In this document: positions 1 through 7,540 of the stretch, in pieces
Layout of the letters: each line of letters opens with the position of its first letter
Numbering within the stretch: the first letter of the stretch is position 1
Source: Kitasatospora cineracea
GTDB taxonomy: Bacteria; Actinomycetota; Actinomycetes; Streptomycetales; Streptomycetaceae
Assembly: GCF_003751605.1 (NCBI RefSeq)
Contig: NZ_RJVJ01000002.1
Location: 1,429,001 to 1,493,000 of the forward strand
DNA length: 64,000 nucleotides
Direction: 5' to 3'
The notes under the pieces: model-generated
What the model saw: the letters and a program-made list of their open reading frames with translations, nothing else
Told to the model about the DNA's origin: nothing
Database searches by the model: none
Made by a program: the position numbers and the translations under genes

Positions 1-71
1 TGTTCGACAGCGACCCTCCGCCCCGCCGGCCCGTCCCGGCGGCCCTCCGCCGCACCGAAAGGCCCGCCCGC

Positions 72-1160
72 ATGCTGCTCGACCTCCCCCCGATGACCGC
101 CGACCGGTTCGCCGCGATCGAGGACGGGGTGGCGGCCCTGCTGCGCACCCGCAACGACGTGATCGTCACCCAGGGCGAGGCGCTGCTCCCGCTGGAGGCC
201 GCCGTCAAGGGCGCGGCGCACCCGGGCTCGACCGCGCTGAACGTCGTCACCGGCCCGTACGGGCAGACCTTCGGCGGCTGGCTGCGCGACGCCGGGGCGG
301 AGGTCGTCGACCTGGTGGTGCCGTACGACGCGGCGGCGGGCGCCGAGCAGGTCGCCGCGGCGCTGAACTCGCACCCGGAGATCGACTTCGTCTCCCTGGT
401 GCACTCCGAGGCCGCCACCGGCAACACCAACCCGGTCGCGGAGATCGCCGAGGTGGTCCGGCAGCACGGCGCACTGCTGATGCTGGACGCGGTGGCCTCG
501 GTGGCCGCCGAGCCGCTGCCCACCGACGAGTGGGGCGTCGACCTGTGCGTGATCGGCGGCCAGAAGGCGATGGGCGGCCCGGCCGGCGTCTCCGCGGTGT
601 CGGTGAGCGAACGCGCCTGGCAGCGGATCGCCGCCAACCCGGCCGCGCCGCGCCGCTCCTACCTCTCCCTGCTGGACTGGAAGGAGCGCTGGACCGACGC
701 CGGCCGCACCCAGCTCCCGCACGCCCCGGCCCAGTTGGAGATGCTGGCGCTGGAGGAGTGCCTGGCCGCGATCGAAGCCGAGACCCTGGACGCGGTGATC
801 GCCCGCCACCGCGCCGCGGCCGCCGCCACCCGCGCGGGCGCCCTCGCCCTCGGCACCCTCGCCCCCTACGTCCGGCGCCCCGAGCACGCCGCCCCGGTCG
901 CCACCACCCTGCGCACCCCCGAAGGCGTCGACGCCGCCGCCCTGGCCGCCGAACTCCGCCGCCACGCACCCCAGTTGCCCGTCCAGGCGGGCGGCGGCCC
1001 GCTGGCCGCCACCATGCTCCGGCTCAACCACTACGGCCCGGCCGCCACCCCGGAGACCGTCATCGCCGCCCTGGAACTCCTCGCCCAGGCCACCGGCGCC
1101 CCGGCCGCGGCGGCGGTCGCGGCGGCCACCGGGGCGTGGGAGCAGGCGATCAGCTCCTGA
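72..1160 (+). CDS. PLP-dependent class V aminotransferase
   Basis: A 362-residue fold-type I, class V aminotransferase resembling the alanine/serine-glyoxylate and 2-aminoethylphosphonate (AEP) transaminases. The motif GGQKAMGG places the Schiff-base lysine at about K165, and LDAVASV supplies the aspartate (about D139) that should contact the pyridine nitrogen. The length is normal for the family. ATG is preceded by a weak GAAAGG; the frame stays open to the window edge, so a slightly longer N-terminus cannot be excluded. The gene sits next to phosphonate genes, so an amine donor such as AEP is possible, but the sequence alone does not fix the substrate. Its last 11 bases overlap the convergent SMI1/KNR4 gene. 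No copy of the locus operator is visible in the 71 bases upstream; if one exists it lies outside the window. Confidence 0.85.
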   Translation: MLLDLPPMTADRFAAIEDGVAALLRTRNDVIVTQGEALLPLEAAVKGAAHPGSTALNVVTGPYGQTFGGWLRDAGAEVVDLVVPYDAAAGAEQVAAALNSHPEIDFVSLVHSEAATGNTNPVAEIAEVVRQHGALLMLDAVASVAAEPLPTDEWGVDLCVIGGQKAMGGPAGVSAVSVSERAWQRIAANPAAPRRSYLSLLDWKERWTDAGRTQLPHAPAQLEMLALEECLAAIEAETLDAVIARHRAAAAATRAGALALGTLAPYVRRPEHAAPVATTLRTPEGVDAAALAAELRRHAPQLPVQAGGGPLAATMLRLNHYGPAATPETVIAALELLAQATGAPAAAAVAAATGAWEQAISS

Positions 1161-1827
1161 GCCAGGAGACCTCGATCTGCTCGCACAGCGCGTCCAACGC
1201 CTCCTCGCTGGTGGCCCGCAGCGCCAGCCAGGAGTCGCCCTGCACCGCCAGCAGGGCGTCCGGGCGGGCGAAGAAACGGGTGTCGATCCCGGGCTCGTAC
1301 AGGCGCGGCAGTTCGGTCCACCCGGTCAGGGAGGCCGGGTCGACCTCGCCCGCGTCCACGTACGCGTCCTCGTCGAACAGCGGCTCGGTGAGGACGACGG
1401 CCAGGCACTCGGTGGAGAACCGGGCCGTCCAGGGCTCGGTCCGCGGGGCGTCGGTGTCCGGCCAGACGACGGTCGGCGGGTCGTCCTGGCCGAGGGCGGC
1501 GAGCGGGACGCCCCAGTAGGCGCAGGACTGGTTCTCGACCCGGTAGACCAGGCAGTCCAGGTCGACGTACAGGCGGTCGGGCGTCAGCAGGGTGTCCTGG
1601 TTGCCGGTGAGGTCGGGGCGGTTGCCGAACAGCCGGTACGCCTCGCGCAGGGCGGCGGGCAGGCGCAGGCCGAGGCGGGCCTCGGCGGCGTCGAGTTCGG
1701 CCTCCGGGCAGCCGTCCTGCGGGCGCAGCGGGGCGTCCCAGAAGGCCGCGACCCGGGCGATCAGCCGCCAGGCGGCGGTGCGGTCGGTGAGGGCGGCGGG
1801 CAGGTCGCGGGGGAGGTCGAGCGTCAT
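1150..1827 (-). CDS. SMI1/KNR4 family protein
   Basis: A 225-residue protein with the SMI1/KNR4 (SUKH) signature: an N-terminal ELDAAEARLGLRLPAALREAY block, where the fold recognises its partner, then aromatic-rich strands. In bacteria such proteins are often immunity proteins of contact-dependent toxins or stand-alone proteins of unknown role. No toxin gene adjoins it, so the immunity idea is unsupported here. ATG at 1827 was chosen because the MTLDLPRDL N-terminus is compact; a longer open frame upstream reads GC-biased, non-family sequence. It is divergent from the phosphonate fusion gene and convergent with the aminotransferase, overlapping it by 11 bp. Confidence 0.75.
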   Translation of the reverse strand: MTLDLPRDLPAALTDRTAAWRLIARVAAFWDAPLRPQDGCPEAELDAAEARLGLRLPAALREAYRLFGNRPDLTGNQDTLLTPDRLYVDLDCLVYRVENQSCAYWGVPLAALGQDDPPTVVWPDTDAPRTEPWTARFSTECLAVVLTEPLFDEDAYVDAGEVDPASLTGWTELPRLYEPGIDTRFFARPDALLAVQGDSWLALRATSEEALDALCEQIEVSWLRS

Positions 1828-1905
1828 GCCCGGCACGGTAGCGCGCGGCGGTGACGCTCCCGGTCCGGTCCGGCGGGGCCAGGGTTCGACTGCCGGTGGC
1901 CCGCC

Positions 1906-1916
1906 GTTCACCGGGC
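1906..1916 (+). promoter_or_regulatory. Possible single PHO-box unit
   Basis: GTTCACCGGGC resembles one 11-bp PhoP direct-repeat unit of Streptomyces. A weaker GTTCGAC unit lies exactly 22 bp upstream (1884) with no clear unit between. It lies upstream of the phosphonate fusion gene, where phosphate control would make sense. A single good unit is weak evidence. Confidence 0.2.
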
Positions 1917-1963
1917 GGGCGGACGGTGGACGCCCGGGCGGTCTTGGCTGAGCAGCCCCCGCG

Positions 1964-1980
1964 AAGTTGGCTGTACAACC
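1964..1980. promoter_or_regulatory. Operator 1 of the phosphonate regulon
   Basis: AAGTTGGCTGTACAACC, a GTTG-N6-CAAC inverted repeat with TG at its centre. It ends just before the GGAGG ribosome-binding site of the fusion gene, so a bound repressor would block initiation or early elongation. The same pattern recurs at 7782 and 17921, in front of two other units of the locus. The adjacent GntR/UTRA protein (6759-7526) is the obvious candidate ligand-responsive repressor; this assignment is inference. Confidence 0.65.
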
Positions 1981-1993
1981 GGAGGCTGACCCG

Positions 1994-3595
1994 ATGTCCG
2001 TGCCCAACCCTTACTGGCTGCGCGACAACTGCCCGTGCACCGAGTGCCGAGACCCGCGCGGCGGGCAGAAGCGCTTCCAGATCGGCGACCTGCCCGACGG
2101 CCTGACCGCCGTCGGGGCCGTCGAGGACGCCACCGGCCTGGCCGTGCACTGGTCCGACGGCCACCGCTCGCACTACCCGGCCGGCTGGGACGCGCCCGCC
2201 GCCCCCGACGAGCGCACCGAGCACGCCAAACGGCTGTGGCGGGCCGCCGACTTCGCCCGCGGCCTGCCCGAGGCCGACTGGGCCGCGTACCTGGCCGACC
2301 CGGAGGAGCGGATCGCGGTGCTGGCGGCCGTCCGCCGCTCCGGCTTCGCGCTGCTGCGCGGCGTCCCGGCCGAGCCGGGGCGGGTGCTGGAGGTCGCCCG
2401 CAGCTTCGGGTACGTCCGGGAGACCAACTACGGCGAGCTGTTCGACGTCCGGGTCGAGCCCGACCCGGCGAACCTGGCGTTCACCGGCCTCGCCATCGCC
2501 CCGCACACCGACAACCCCTACCGGGACCCGGTGCCCACCCTGCAGCTGCTGCACTGCCTGCGCAACGACTGCGCGGGCGGCGACTCCGGCCTGGTCGACG
2601 GCTTCCGGGCCGCCGACCTGCTGCGGGCGGAGGACCCGGCCGCGTTCGCGCTGCTGGCCCGTACGCCGGTGCCGTTCCGCTACCGCGACCGGGGCACCGA
2701 ACTCGCCGCCGAGAAGCCGCTGATCGGTCTCGACCCGCGCGGCGCGATCCGCGAGGTCCGCTTCAACAACCGCTCCACCGACACCGCCGCGCTGCGCGCC
2801 CTGTCCCCCGCCGGGCTGGACGCCTTCTACGCCGCCTACCGCCGGTTCGCCGCGATCACCCTGCGCCCGGACCTGCGGCTGGACTTCCGGCTCGCCCCCG
2901 GCGACTGCCTGCTCTTCGACAACACCCGGCTGCTGCACGCCCGCACCGCCTTCGAGACCGGCGACGACAGCGGCGACGGCACCGGCCACCGCCACCTCCA
3001 GGGCTGCTACGCCGACCTCGACGCGCTCTCCTCCACCCTGGCCGTGCTGCGCCGCCGCACCGCCGCCCTGGACGAACTCGAGGAACTGTTCGAGGGCGAG
3101 GGCGCCGGCGAGTACCTCGGCGAGGCCGTCACCCTGGCCGCCCACATGCTGCAGGCCGCCGCCCTGGCCCGCACCGCGGGCGCCCCGCCCGCCCTGGTGG
3201 CCGCCGCCCTGCTCCACGACACCGGCCACTTCCGGGGCAGCGGACGGGAGTTGATGGCCGGCACCGACAACCGCCACGGCGCCACCGCCGCCGCCCGGCT
3301 GGCCCCGCACTTCCCGCCCGCCGTCACCGAGCCGGTCCGCCTGCACGTCGACGCCAAGCGCTACCTGTGCGCCACCGAACCCGGCTACCTCGACCGCCTC
3401 TCCCCCGCCTCCGTCCACACCCTGGCCCTCCAGGGCGGCCCGATGTCCCCGGCCGAGGCCGCCGCCTTCGCCGCCCACCCGTTCAGCGCCGACGCCGTCG
3501 CCGTCCGCCGCTGGGACGAGGCCGCCAAGGACCCGGCCGCCGCGACCCCCTCGTTCGCCGAATTCCGGCCGCTGCTCCTGGATTCGATGCGCTAG
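1994..3595 (+). CDS. Fused Fe(II)/2OG oxygenase - HD-domain diiron oxygenase for phosphonate C-P cleavage (TmpA-TmpB/PhnZ-like)
   Basis: A 533-residue two-enzyme fusion. Residues 1-70 carry the zinc-knuckle N-terminus of gamma-butyrobetaine hydroxylases (WLRDNCPCTEC; C13, C15, C18 and a later His). Residues about 95-345 are a TauD/GBBH oxygenase with the iron triad H171-x-D173 and H315. Residues about 370-533 are a PhnZ/TmpB-type HD protein: Y374 and E377 (gating pair), H384, H408-D409, H428, H451 and D508 match the diiron ligands. In the known two-protein systems the first enzyme hydroxylates C1 of an aminoethylphosphonate and the second cleaves the C-P bond, giving glycine or glycine betaine plus phosphate. 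PhnY* is a PhyH-type enzyme, so the N-half is closer to TmpA and the substrate may be N-methylated; that is inference. ATG 1994 follows GGAGG at 8 nt. Confidence 0.88.
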   Translation: MSVPNPYWLRDNCPCTECRDPRGGQKRFQIGDLPDGLTAVGAVEDATGLAVHWSDGHRSHYPAGWDAPAAPDERTEHAKRLWRAADFARGLPEADWAAYLADPEERIAVLAAVRRSGFALLRGVPAEPGRVLEVARSFGYVRETNYGELFDVRVEPDPANLAFTGLAIAPHTDNPYRDPVPTLQLLHCLRNDCAGGDSGLVDGFRAADLLRAEDPAAFALLARTPVPFRYRDRGTELAAEKPLIGLDPRGAIREVRFNNRSTDTAALRALSPAGLDAFYAAYRRFAAITLRPDLRLDFRLAPGDCLLFDNTRLLHARTAFETGDDSGDGTGHRHLQGCYADLDALSSTLAVLRRRTAALDELEELFEGEGAGEYLGEAVTLAAHMLQAAALARTAGAPPALVAAALLHDTGHFRGSGRELMAGTDNRHGATAAARLAPHFPPAVTEPVRLHVDAKRYLCATEPGYLDRLSPASVHTLALQGGPMSPAEAAAFAAHPFSADAVAVRRWDEAAKDPAAATPSFAEFRPLLLDSMR

Positions 3596-3668
3596 GCCCC
3601 GTCCGGCCGACCTTGCCGGGCGCCCACCGCCGCGCGCCGATCCGACAAGACCGGCCGGACGGGGCCTA
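3593..3668. terminator. Bidirectional terminator containing both stop codons
   Basis: A perfect 17-bp inverted repeat (3593-3609 and 3652-3668, arm starting TAGGCCCCGTCC) separated by 42 bases. Each arm begins with the stop codon of the gene running into it: TAG of the phosphonate fusion on the plus strand and TAG of the SpoIIE-like gene on the minus strand. There is no T-tract, which is common for actinomycete terminators. Confidence 0.6.
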
Positions 3669-5930
3669 GCCGCGCAGCGGCGACAGCTCGAACCAGACCT
3701 TCCGGCCGTAGGCGCTGCGTTCGGCGCCCCACCGGTCGGCGAGCCTGCTCAGCAGCAGCAGGCCCCGGCCGGCCCCTTCCTCCGCGAGCGGGTCCACCTC
3801 CGCCAGGGCGGGCAGTTCGCGCTGGTCGTCGGTGATCTCGACCAGCAGCCGGTCGGTCCACACCAGCCGCAGCCCGATCGTCTCCTCCGCCGCCGCGACC
3901 GCGTCGGTGGCCAGTTCGCCGACCAGCAGGGTGGCGGTGTCGGCGATGGAGCCCAGCCCCCAGGCCGCGAGCTGCCGGCGCACCAGCCGGCGGAGCAGCG
4001 GCACCTCCACCGGCCGGGGCAGGATCTCGTAGCGCTCCTCCTCCGCCCGGGGCGCGCCGTCGAACGCGGCGGCCAGCACCGCGAGGTCGTCCCGGCGCTC
4101 CACCGCGCCCGGTGCCTCGAGCACGAAGTCGCACACCTGCTCCGGCAGCCACCCCGATCCGGTCAACCCGGCGCAGTGGTCGGCCAGTTCGACCCGGTTG
4201 CCGCTGCACAGCACCAGCACGGAGCCGTCCGGGACCTCGATGGTGCGGGCGGCGAACGGGACGCCGCCGACGCCGATCGGGGCGTTCGCGGGCAGGGCGA
4301 CCTCCGTGCTGCCGCCGCCGGGGTGCAGCAGGACGGGCGGCAGGTGCCCGGCCGAGGCGAGTTCGCAGGTGCGGGCGACCGGGTCGTAGACCGCGTACAG
4401 GCAGGTGGCGAGGTGGTCGTCGCCGAGCCGCTGGGCCAGGTCGTCCAGGTGCCGCAGCAGCCGGGCGGGGGGCACGTCCAGCAGGGTGAAGGCCTGCACC
4501 CCGGCCCGCAGCCGGCTCATCGCCTGGACGGCGGGCAGGCCGTGGCCCAGTACGGCGCCGACCACCAGGGCGATCCGGTTGCCGTGCAGCGGGACGGCGT
4601 CGACCCAGTCGCCACCGGCCCCGCCCCGGTGCCCGCCGGGGCGGAAGCGGTGTGCCGGCCGCGCCCAGGGCGTGCCCGGCAGGGTGTCGGGGATCATCGA
4701 GCGCTGCAGCGCCCGCGCCAGCCGGGCCTCGGCCCGGTGCATCCGGGCGCTGTCCAGCAGCAGCGCCCCGCGCTCGGCCAGGCCGGCCAGCAGTTCGGCC
4801 TCGGCCCGCCCGTACGCCGCCCGGCCCCCGTCGCCGCCCGCGCCGCCGAACAGCCGGAGCACGCCGAACACCTCGCCCCGGACGGCCAACGGCAGTGCCA
4901 GCACCGGGCCTTCGGGCGATTCGGCGTGCACCGGCGCACCCTCCCGGAGGATCCGTTCGGCCTGTACGCGGGGGACCACCACCCGGGCGCGGTCCTCCCC
5001 CGCGGCCCCGGCCGTGCCGAGGCGGTGCAGCAGCAGGCCGTCCGGCGTCCAGCCGTCGGGGGCGCCGTCCTCCCCGACGAACGCGGCGCGCACCTCGACG
5101 GCGGCCGCGGCGGCCCAGCCGGGAACGAACACCGCGCACAGCTCGGCGGCGGTGGTCTCCGGGTCGGCCCCGGTGCCGACCGTCCGGGCGAACTCCCGGG
5201 TGAGCACCGCCGCGGGCGACTCCAGCTCCGCCCGGTAGTCGAACTCCCGCTCCCGGCGGGCCCGTTGGGTGGCGAGCGCGGCCTCGGCGGCGAGCAGCCG
5301 GGCCTCCAGCCGGACGCACTGCTCCTCGGCGTCGTGGCGCAGCCCCTGGGCCCGGGCGAGTTCGGCCCGCAGCAGGTCCAACTCCCGTTTCAGTTCCCGC
5401 AGTTCCTCCCGGGCGAAGTCGGCGCCGGATCCGTCCGACCGGCGCTCCAGCGCGCCGGGGCCGGTCTCGTAGCGGGCGGCGGCCCGGTCGGTCTCCAACT
5501 GCCGGTAGCGCTGTTCGGCCTGCGCGGCCTGCGCCTCGGTGGCCTGCAGGGAGCGCAGCAGGTGCCGTTCCCGGACGCCCGCCAGCTGGAGTTCGCGTTC
5601 GGCCGCGCCGAGCCGCTCGCGGAGCTCCTCGACCTCGTGCCGGGAGGCGTTGCGCACCCGCAACGCCGCCATCCGCAGCCGGTGGGCGTGCTCCTGGACG
5701 TCCGGCGAGACCGACTGCCCGGTGGTCTCGGCGACCTGCCGGAGCAGTTCGTCGACGAAGTCCTTCGGGGCGATCCGGGCGCCGCTCAGGTAGCGCGAGA
5801 CGCTGCCCTTGTCGCGGTTGCACCGGGCGGCGTACCGGGTGAGCGAGAGGCCGAGGGCCCGGAACAGCTGGCCCAGGAAGGCGGTCAGGGCCGCCACCTC
5901 CGGCTCACCGCCCGGCAGTTCGAGCGTCAT
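3666..5930 (-). CDS. HTH - coiled-coil - GAF - SpoIIE phosphatase - HATPase protein with degenerate catalytic motifs
   Basis: A 754-residue signalling protein. Order: XRE-like helix-turn-helix (about 15-60, with RYAARCNRDKGSVSRYLSG), a long coiled coil (about 90-240), a GAF-like region (about 255-400), a PP2C/SpoIIE domain (about 410-625) and an anti-sigma-type HATPase (about 640-745). Such proteins normally dephosphorylate anti-sigma antagonists while their kinase domain phosphorylates them. Here key residues are changed: the family motif GDVxGHG reads GAVLGHG and TDGLxE reads SGNRVE, although GGDW and the final DD remain. The kinase N-box ELxTNA reads ELATDA. It may therefore be a pseudo-enzyme or DNA-binding sensor. 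ATG 5930 follows GGAAGGAAGG. It is divergent from the small membrane protein at 6044. Confidence 0.8.
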   Translation of the reverse strand: MTLELPGGEPEVAALTAFLGQLFRALGLSLTRYAARCNRDKGSVSRYLSGARIAPKDFVDELLRQVAETTGQSVSPDVQEHAHRLRMAALRVRNASRHEVEELRERLGAAERELQLAGVRERHLLRSLQATEAQAAQAEQRYRQLETDRAAARYETGPGALERRSDGSGADFAREELRELKRELDLLRAELARAQGLRHDAEEQCVRLEARLLAAEAALATQRARREREFDYRAELESPAAVLTREFARTVGTGADPETTAAELCAVFVPGWAAAAAVEVRAAFVGEDGAPDGWTPDGLLLHRLGTAGAAGEDRARVVVPRVQAERILREGAPVHAESPEGPVLALPLAVRGEVFGVLRLFGGAGGDGGRAAYGRAEAELLAGLAERGALLLDSARMHRAEARLARALQRSMIPDTLPGTPWARPAHRFRPGGHRGGAGGDWVDAVPLHGNRIALVVGAVLGHGLPAVQAMSRLRAGVQAFTLLDVPPARLLRHLDDLAQRLGDDHLATCLYAVYDPVARTCELASAGHLPPVLLHPGGGSTEVALPANAPIGVGGVPFAARTIEVPDGSVLVLCSGNRVELADHCAGLTGSGWLPEQVCDFVLEAPGAVERRDDLAVLAAAFDGAPRAEEERYEILPRPVEVPLLRRLVRRQLAAWGLGSIADTATLLVGELATDAVAAAEETIGLRLVWTDRLLVEITDDQRELPALAEVDPLAEEGAGRGLLLLSRLADRWGAERSAYGRKVWFELSPLRG

Positions 5931-5965
5931 CGCCTTCCTTCCCCCGTTGCCGGACATCGGCAATC

Positions 5966-5984
5966 CGTTGCGGCTGGCGCAACG
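5966..5984. promoter_or_regulatory. Inverted repeat between divergent genes, possible autoregulatory operator
   Basis: CGTTGCG-GCTGG-CGCAACG, 7-bp perfect arms with a 5-bp centre, 36 bp upstream of the SpoIIE-like start and between it and the divergent small gene. The N-terminal XRE-type helix-turn-helix of that protein makes it a plausible ligand. Confidence 0.35.
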
Positions 5985-6043
5985 CCCGGTCCGCCCCGAA
6001 GAGTAGGAGGAATCCGCAACTCCCCGCAGCGAAAGGCCCATTG

Positions 6044-6295
6044 ATGTTCACCGAAGCCGTCCGCGCCCTGGCCTCCTGCCAGCGCGCGGTCATCGTCGCC
6101 CTGGCCCTGCTGCCGGTGCTCCTGGTGACGGCGGCCTGCCTGCCGGCCGTCCTGCTGCTGCCCGCCTTCCCGGGCGGCGTCCGCCGGCTGACCGTGCTGC
6201 TGGCCCAGCTCCGGCGCTGGACGGGGGAGGTGCTGACCCGGAGTCAGCCCGGCAGCGCCGCCGTCAGGTCGATCTCGACCAACTGGCCGGTGTAG
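6044..6295 (+). CDS. Small membrane protein of unknown function
   Basis: An 83-residue protein not recognised by family. It has one strong hydrophobic stretch (about residues 15-45, VIVALALLPVLLVTAACLPA), a short arginine-rich segment and a polar tail, suggesting one or two membrane passes. ATG 6044 follows GCGAAAGG at a proper distance. Its 3' end overlaps the convergent ridA gene by 52 bp, so the true product may be shorter or the ORF may be fortuitous. It is divergent from the SpoIIE-like gene and shares that short promoter region. Confidence 0.45.
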   Translation: MFTEAVRALASCQRAVIVALALLPVLLVTAACLPAVLLLPAFPGGVRRLTVLLAQLRRWTGEVLTRSQPGSAAVRSISTNWPV

Positions 6296-6651
6296 CCGAG
6301 GGCGGCGACGCCGAGCAGGGTGGAGGCGGTGCTGAGGGCGGGGGCGAGCGGGGAGGCGGCCAGCCGGTCCCAGGCGCCGGCGAGGACCTCGCTGCGGTCG
6401 CTGACCACGTAGACGACCGAGCGGACCACCCGCTCCGGCCCGATGCCGATCGCGGCCAGCGCGGTCAGGGAGTTGGCCACCACCTGGTCGATCTGGGCGT
6501 CCAGGTCTCCCGCGCCGACCAGCTTCTCGTCCGCGTCCAGCGGGCACTGCCCGGCCAGGTGCGCGGTGCGCCCGGCCTCCACCACCGTGATGTGCGCGTA
6601 GCCGGAGGTGGGGTGGAGTTCCGCCGGGTCGATGCGCGTGATGTCGGTCAT
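6244..6651 (-). CDS. RidA/YjgF/YER057c family protein
   Basis: A 135-residue protein of the Rid family, which hydrolyses reactive enamine/imine intermediates released by PLP enzymes and amino-acid oxidases. Conserved family segments are visible (GYAHITVVEAGRTAHLAGQ near the N-terminus, ERVVRSVVYV, LLGVAALGYTGQLVEIDL). ATG 6651 follows GGTGAGAA. The invariant arginine of catalytically active RidA near the C-terminal third is not in its usual sequence, so it may belong to another Rid subgroup. It lies between the SpoIIE-like gene and the phosphonate regulator; a role in removing imines made by the nearby flavin oxidoreductase is attractive but unproven. Confidence 0.8.
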   Translation of the reverse strand: MTDITRIDPAELHPTSGYAHITVVEAGRTAHLAGQCPLDADEKLVGAGDLDAQIDQVVANSLTALAAIGIGPERVVRSVVYVVSDRSEVLAGAWDRLAASPLAPALSTASTLLGVAALGYTGQLVEIDLTAALPG

Positions 6652-6698
6652 CCGGCGATTCTCACCGGCGCGGCGGCCCGGCGGCACCCGGTTTTCCG

Positions 6699-6742
6699 CC
6701 GCCGCCCGACCGCCGCCCGACCGCCGCCAGGCCGCTGCCCGA
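6699..6742. repeat. Four tandem 11-bp repeats
   Basis: Units CCGCCGCCCGA, CCGCCGCCCGA, CCGCCGCCAGG and CCGCTGCCCGA follow each other without gaps between the stop of the GntR gene (6759) and the start of ridA (6651). No hairpin with a T-tract is present. The function is unknown; it may be slippage of GC-rich spacer. Confidence 0.6.
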
Positions 6743-6758
6743 CCGTTGCGGCCACCGC

Positions 6759-7526
6759 TCAGTCGTCGTCCCGGGCGTGCCGCGAAAGGGCCGAGGACGC
6801 CAGCGAGTTGTGGATGGAGAAGGCGACGGTGCCGGGCAGGTAGCGGTCCTGGGACCACTCGACGGGGGTGCCGGTGGGGTCGGTGGTGCGGCGCTTCTCG
6901 CGCAGCAGCGGGCTGCCGCGGCGGCAGGAGAGCAGGCGGGCGTCGTCCGCGTTGGCGGCGACCACGTCGATGGTGTGGTCGGCGTCGGTGAACAGGATGC
7001 CGTGCTCGCGCAGGGGTTCGGTGTGCGAGACCACGTCGGGCGGGAGCTGGGCGACCACCTCGCCGACCCGGGGCGGGTAGACGGTGCGCTCGACCATGAC
7101 GGGGGTGCCGGAGAGGGTGCGCAGGCGGAGCGTCACGTAGACCTCGGTGCCGGGTTCGAGGCGCAGCTGCTCGCGTTCGGCGGCGTCGGCGGGGCGGCGG
7201 ATCAGCGATTCGAGCCGGCCGCCGGGCTCCTCGCCCATCGAGCGGGCCCAGTGGGTGAAGGAGAGCAGCTCGGAGAAGGACTGGACGCGGGCGCTGCCGA
7301 GGACGACCCGGCGGGTGCCGCGACGGGAGGTGACCAGCCCGTCGGCGCGCAGCATGGCGAGGGCCTGGCGGACGGTGCCGCGGGAGACGCCGTACTGCTC
7401 GGCGAGGGCGCCCTCCGCCGGCAGGCGTCCGGCTTCGCCGAACGAGCCGGAGGTGATCGCTTCGCGCAGGTCGGCGGCCACCTTGCGGTAGAGCGAGCCG
7501 GCGGCGCGGTCCTGGTCGAGTGCCAC
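6759..7526 (-). CDS. GntR family (HutC/UTRA) transcriptional regulator, probable repressor of the phosphonate regulon
   Basis: A 255-residue regulator. Residues about 10-75 are a GntR winged helix (LPAEGALAEQYGVSRGTVRQ, then DGLVTSRRGT). Residues about 90-245 are a UTRA ligand-binding domain (PGTEVYVTLRLR, MVERTVYPP, PVEWSQDRYLPG). PhnR and PhnF, known phosphonate and phosphate regulators, share this architecture. GTG 7526 was chosen over a longer open frame because AAGGGAA lies 10 nt upstream and the family N-terminus begins there. It is divergent from the importer operon; the 350-bp region between holds the operator GTTG-N6-CAAC that also precedes two further phosphonate units. That makes this protein the likely regulator of all three. 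Confidence 0.88.
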   Translation of the reverse strand: MALDQDRAAGSLYRKVAADLREAITSGSFGEAGRLPAEGALAEQYGVSRGTVRQALAMLRADGLVTSRRGTRRVVLGSARVQSFSELLSFTHWARSMGEEPGGRLESLIRRPADAAEREQLRLEPGTEVYVTLRLRTLSGTPVMVERTVYPPRVGEVVAQLPPDVVSHTEPLREHGILFTDADHTIDVVAANADDARLLSCRRGSPLLREKRRTTDPTGTPVEWSQDRYLPGTVAFSIHNSLASSALSRHARDDD

Positions 7527-7540
7527 GTGCGTCGAGTTCC

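Noticed and set aside
1031..3478. An 815-codon minus-strand frame opposite the phosphonate fusion
   Set aside because: Its translation is Gly/Val/Gln-rich with no motif, while the plus strand shows all ligands of two enzyme families.
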